This document shows positions 5,766 through 5,848 of a DNA stretch of 5,848 nt, one piece after another; position 1 is the first letter of the stretch, and every line of letters starts with the position of its first letter. Origin of the DNA: Candidatus Fermentithermobacillaceae bacterium UBA3907 (lineage in GTDB: Bacteria; Bacillota; Sulfobacillia; Fermentithermobacillales; Fermentithermobacillaceae); assembly GCA_002391545.1 (NCBI GenBank), contig DGFF01000030.1, forward strand, positions 1 to 5,848, given 5' to 3'. Below the pieces are notes generated by a model. The model was not told where the DNA came from. It made no database searches and was given only the letters and a program-made list of their open reading frames with translations. The position numbers and the translations under genes were made by a program.

Positions 5766-5848
5766 ATGATGAAAGTAGGAATAATACGTTGCCAACAAAC
5801 TGAAGATATGTGTCCTGGAAACACTGACTTCAAGGTTGCAAAAGAGGG
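5766..5848 (+). CDS. CGGC domain-containing protein, N-terminal fragment (runs off right edge)
   Basis: The first 27 codons read MMKVGIIRCQQTEDMCPG followed by NTDFKVAKE, with no stop before the window ends. This opening (KVGIIRC, TEDMCPG, TDFKVA) is the one I know from CGGC-domain proteins, small cysteine-rich proteins of anaerobes thought to bind metal and named for a Cys-Gly-Gly-Cys motif further along, outside the window. C9 and C16 are the first two cysteines. AAGGAGG at 5748-5754 lies 11 bases before the first ATG and 14 before the second (5769), so the first is preferred, though the spacing is long. The gene is downstream of alkD on the same strand with a 92-nt gap and no clear terminator, so co-transcription is possible. 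The function is not established. Confidence 0.8.
   Translation, partial: MMKVGIIRCQQTEDMCPGNTDFKVAKE

Overview
The window reads as a low-to-mid GC Firmicute chromosome, most likely an anaerobic clostridial or Negativicutes lineage of the Desulfosporosinus/Desulfitobacterium/Sporomusa kind. This is inference. It rests on strong AAGGAGG-type ribosome binding sites before nearly every gene, a PocR-type ligand sensor next to a YesN-like REC-AraC response regulator, and the opening of a CGGC-domain protein.

Layout. Positions 1-497 (minus) hold the N-terminal 165 codons of a PocR-domain sensor that runs off the left edge. Positions 721-1794 (minus) encode a complete response regulator with a receiver domain and an AraC-type DNA-binding domain. 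The two lie in the same direction, separated by a 223-nt gap holding an imperfect hairpin. A divergent 542-nt spacer (1795-2336) has no recognisable gene but carries a palindrome/direct repeat upstream of the regulator. A complete glucose-6-phosphate isomerase of the long (~549 aa) E. coli type follows (2337-3983, plus). A convergent type II toxin-antitoxin operon (4114-4702, minus) comes next, with a readable promoter and a repeated operator. A complete AlkD-like DNA glycosylase is at 4987-5673 (plus). The first 27 codons of a CGGC-domain protein begin at 5766 (plus) and run off the right edge.

How they fit. The regulator and the PocR protein probably form a two-component unit that senses a small molecule, but the kinase part is not visible. 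pgi, the toxin-antitoxin pair, alkD and the CGGC gene each have their own leader and show no obvious shared pathway. The picture is of individually transcribed accessory genes, not one system. I do not see a clearly undescribed system. The most useful details are the corrected antitoxin start with its operator, the unannotated PocR and CGGC partial genes at the edges, and the E. coli-type isomerase in a Firmicute-like setting.
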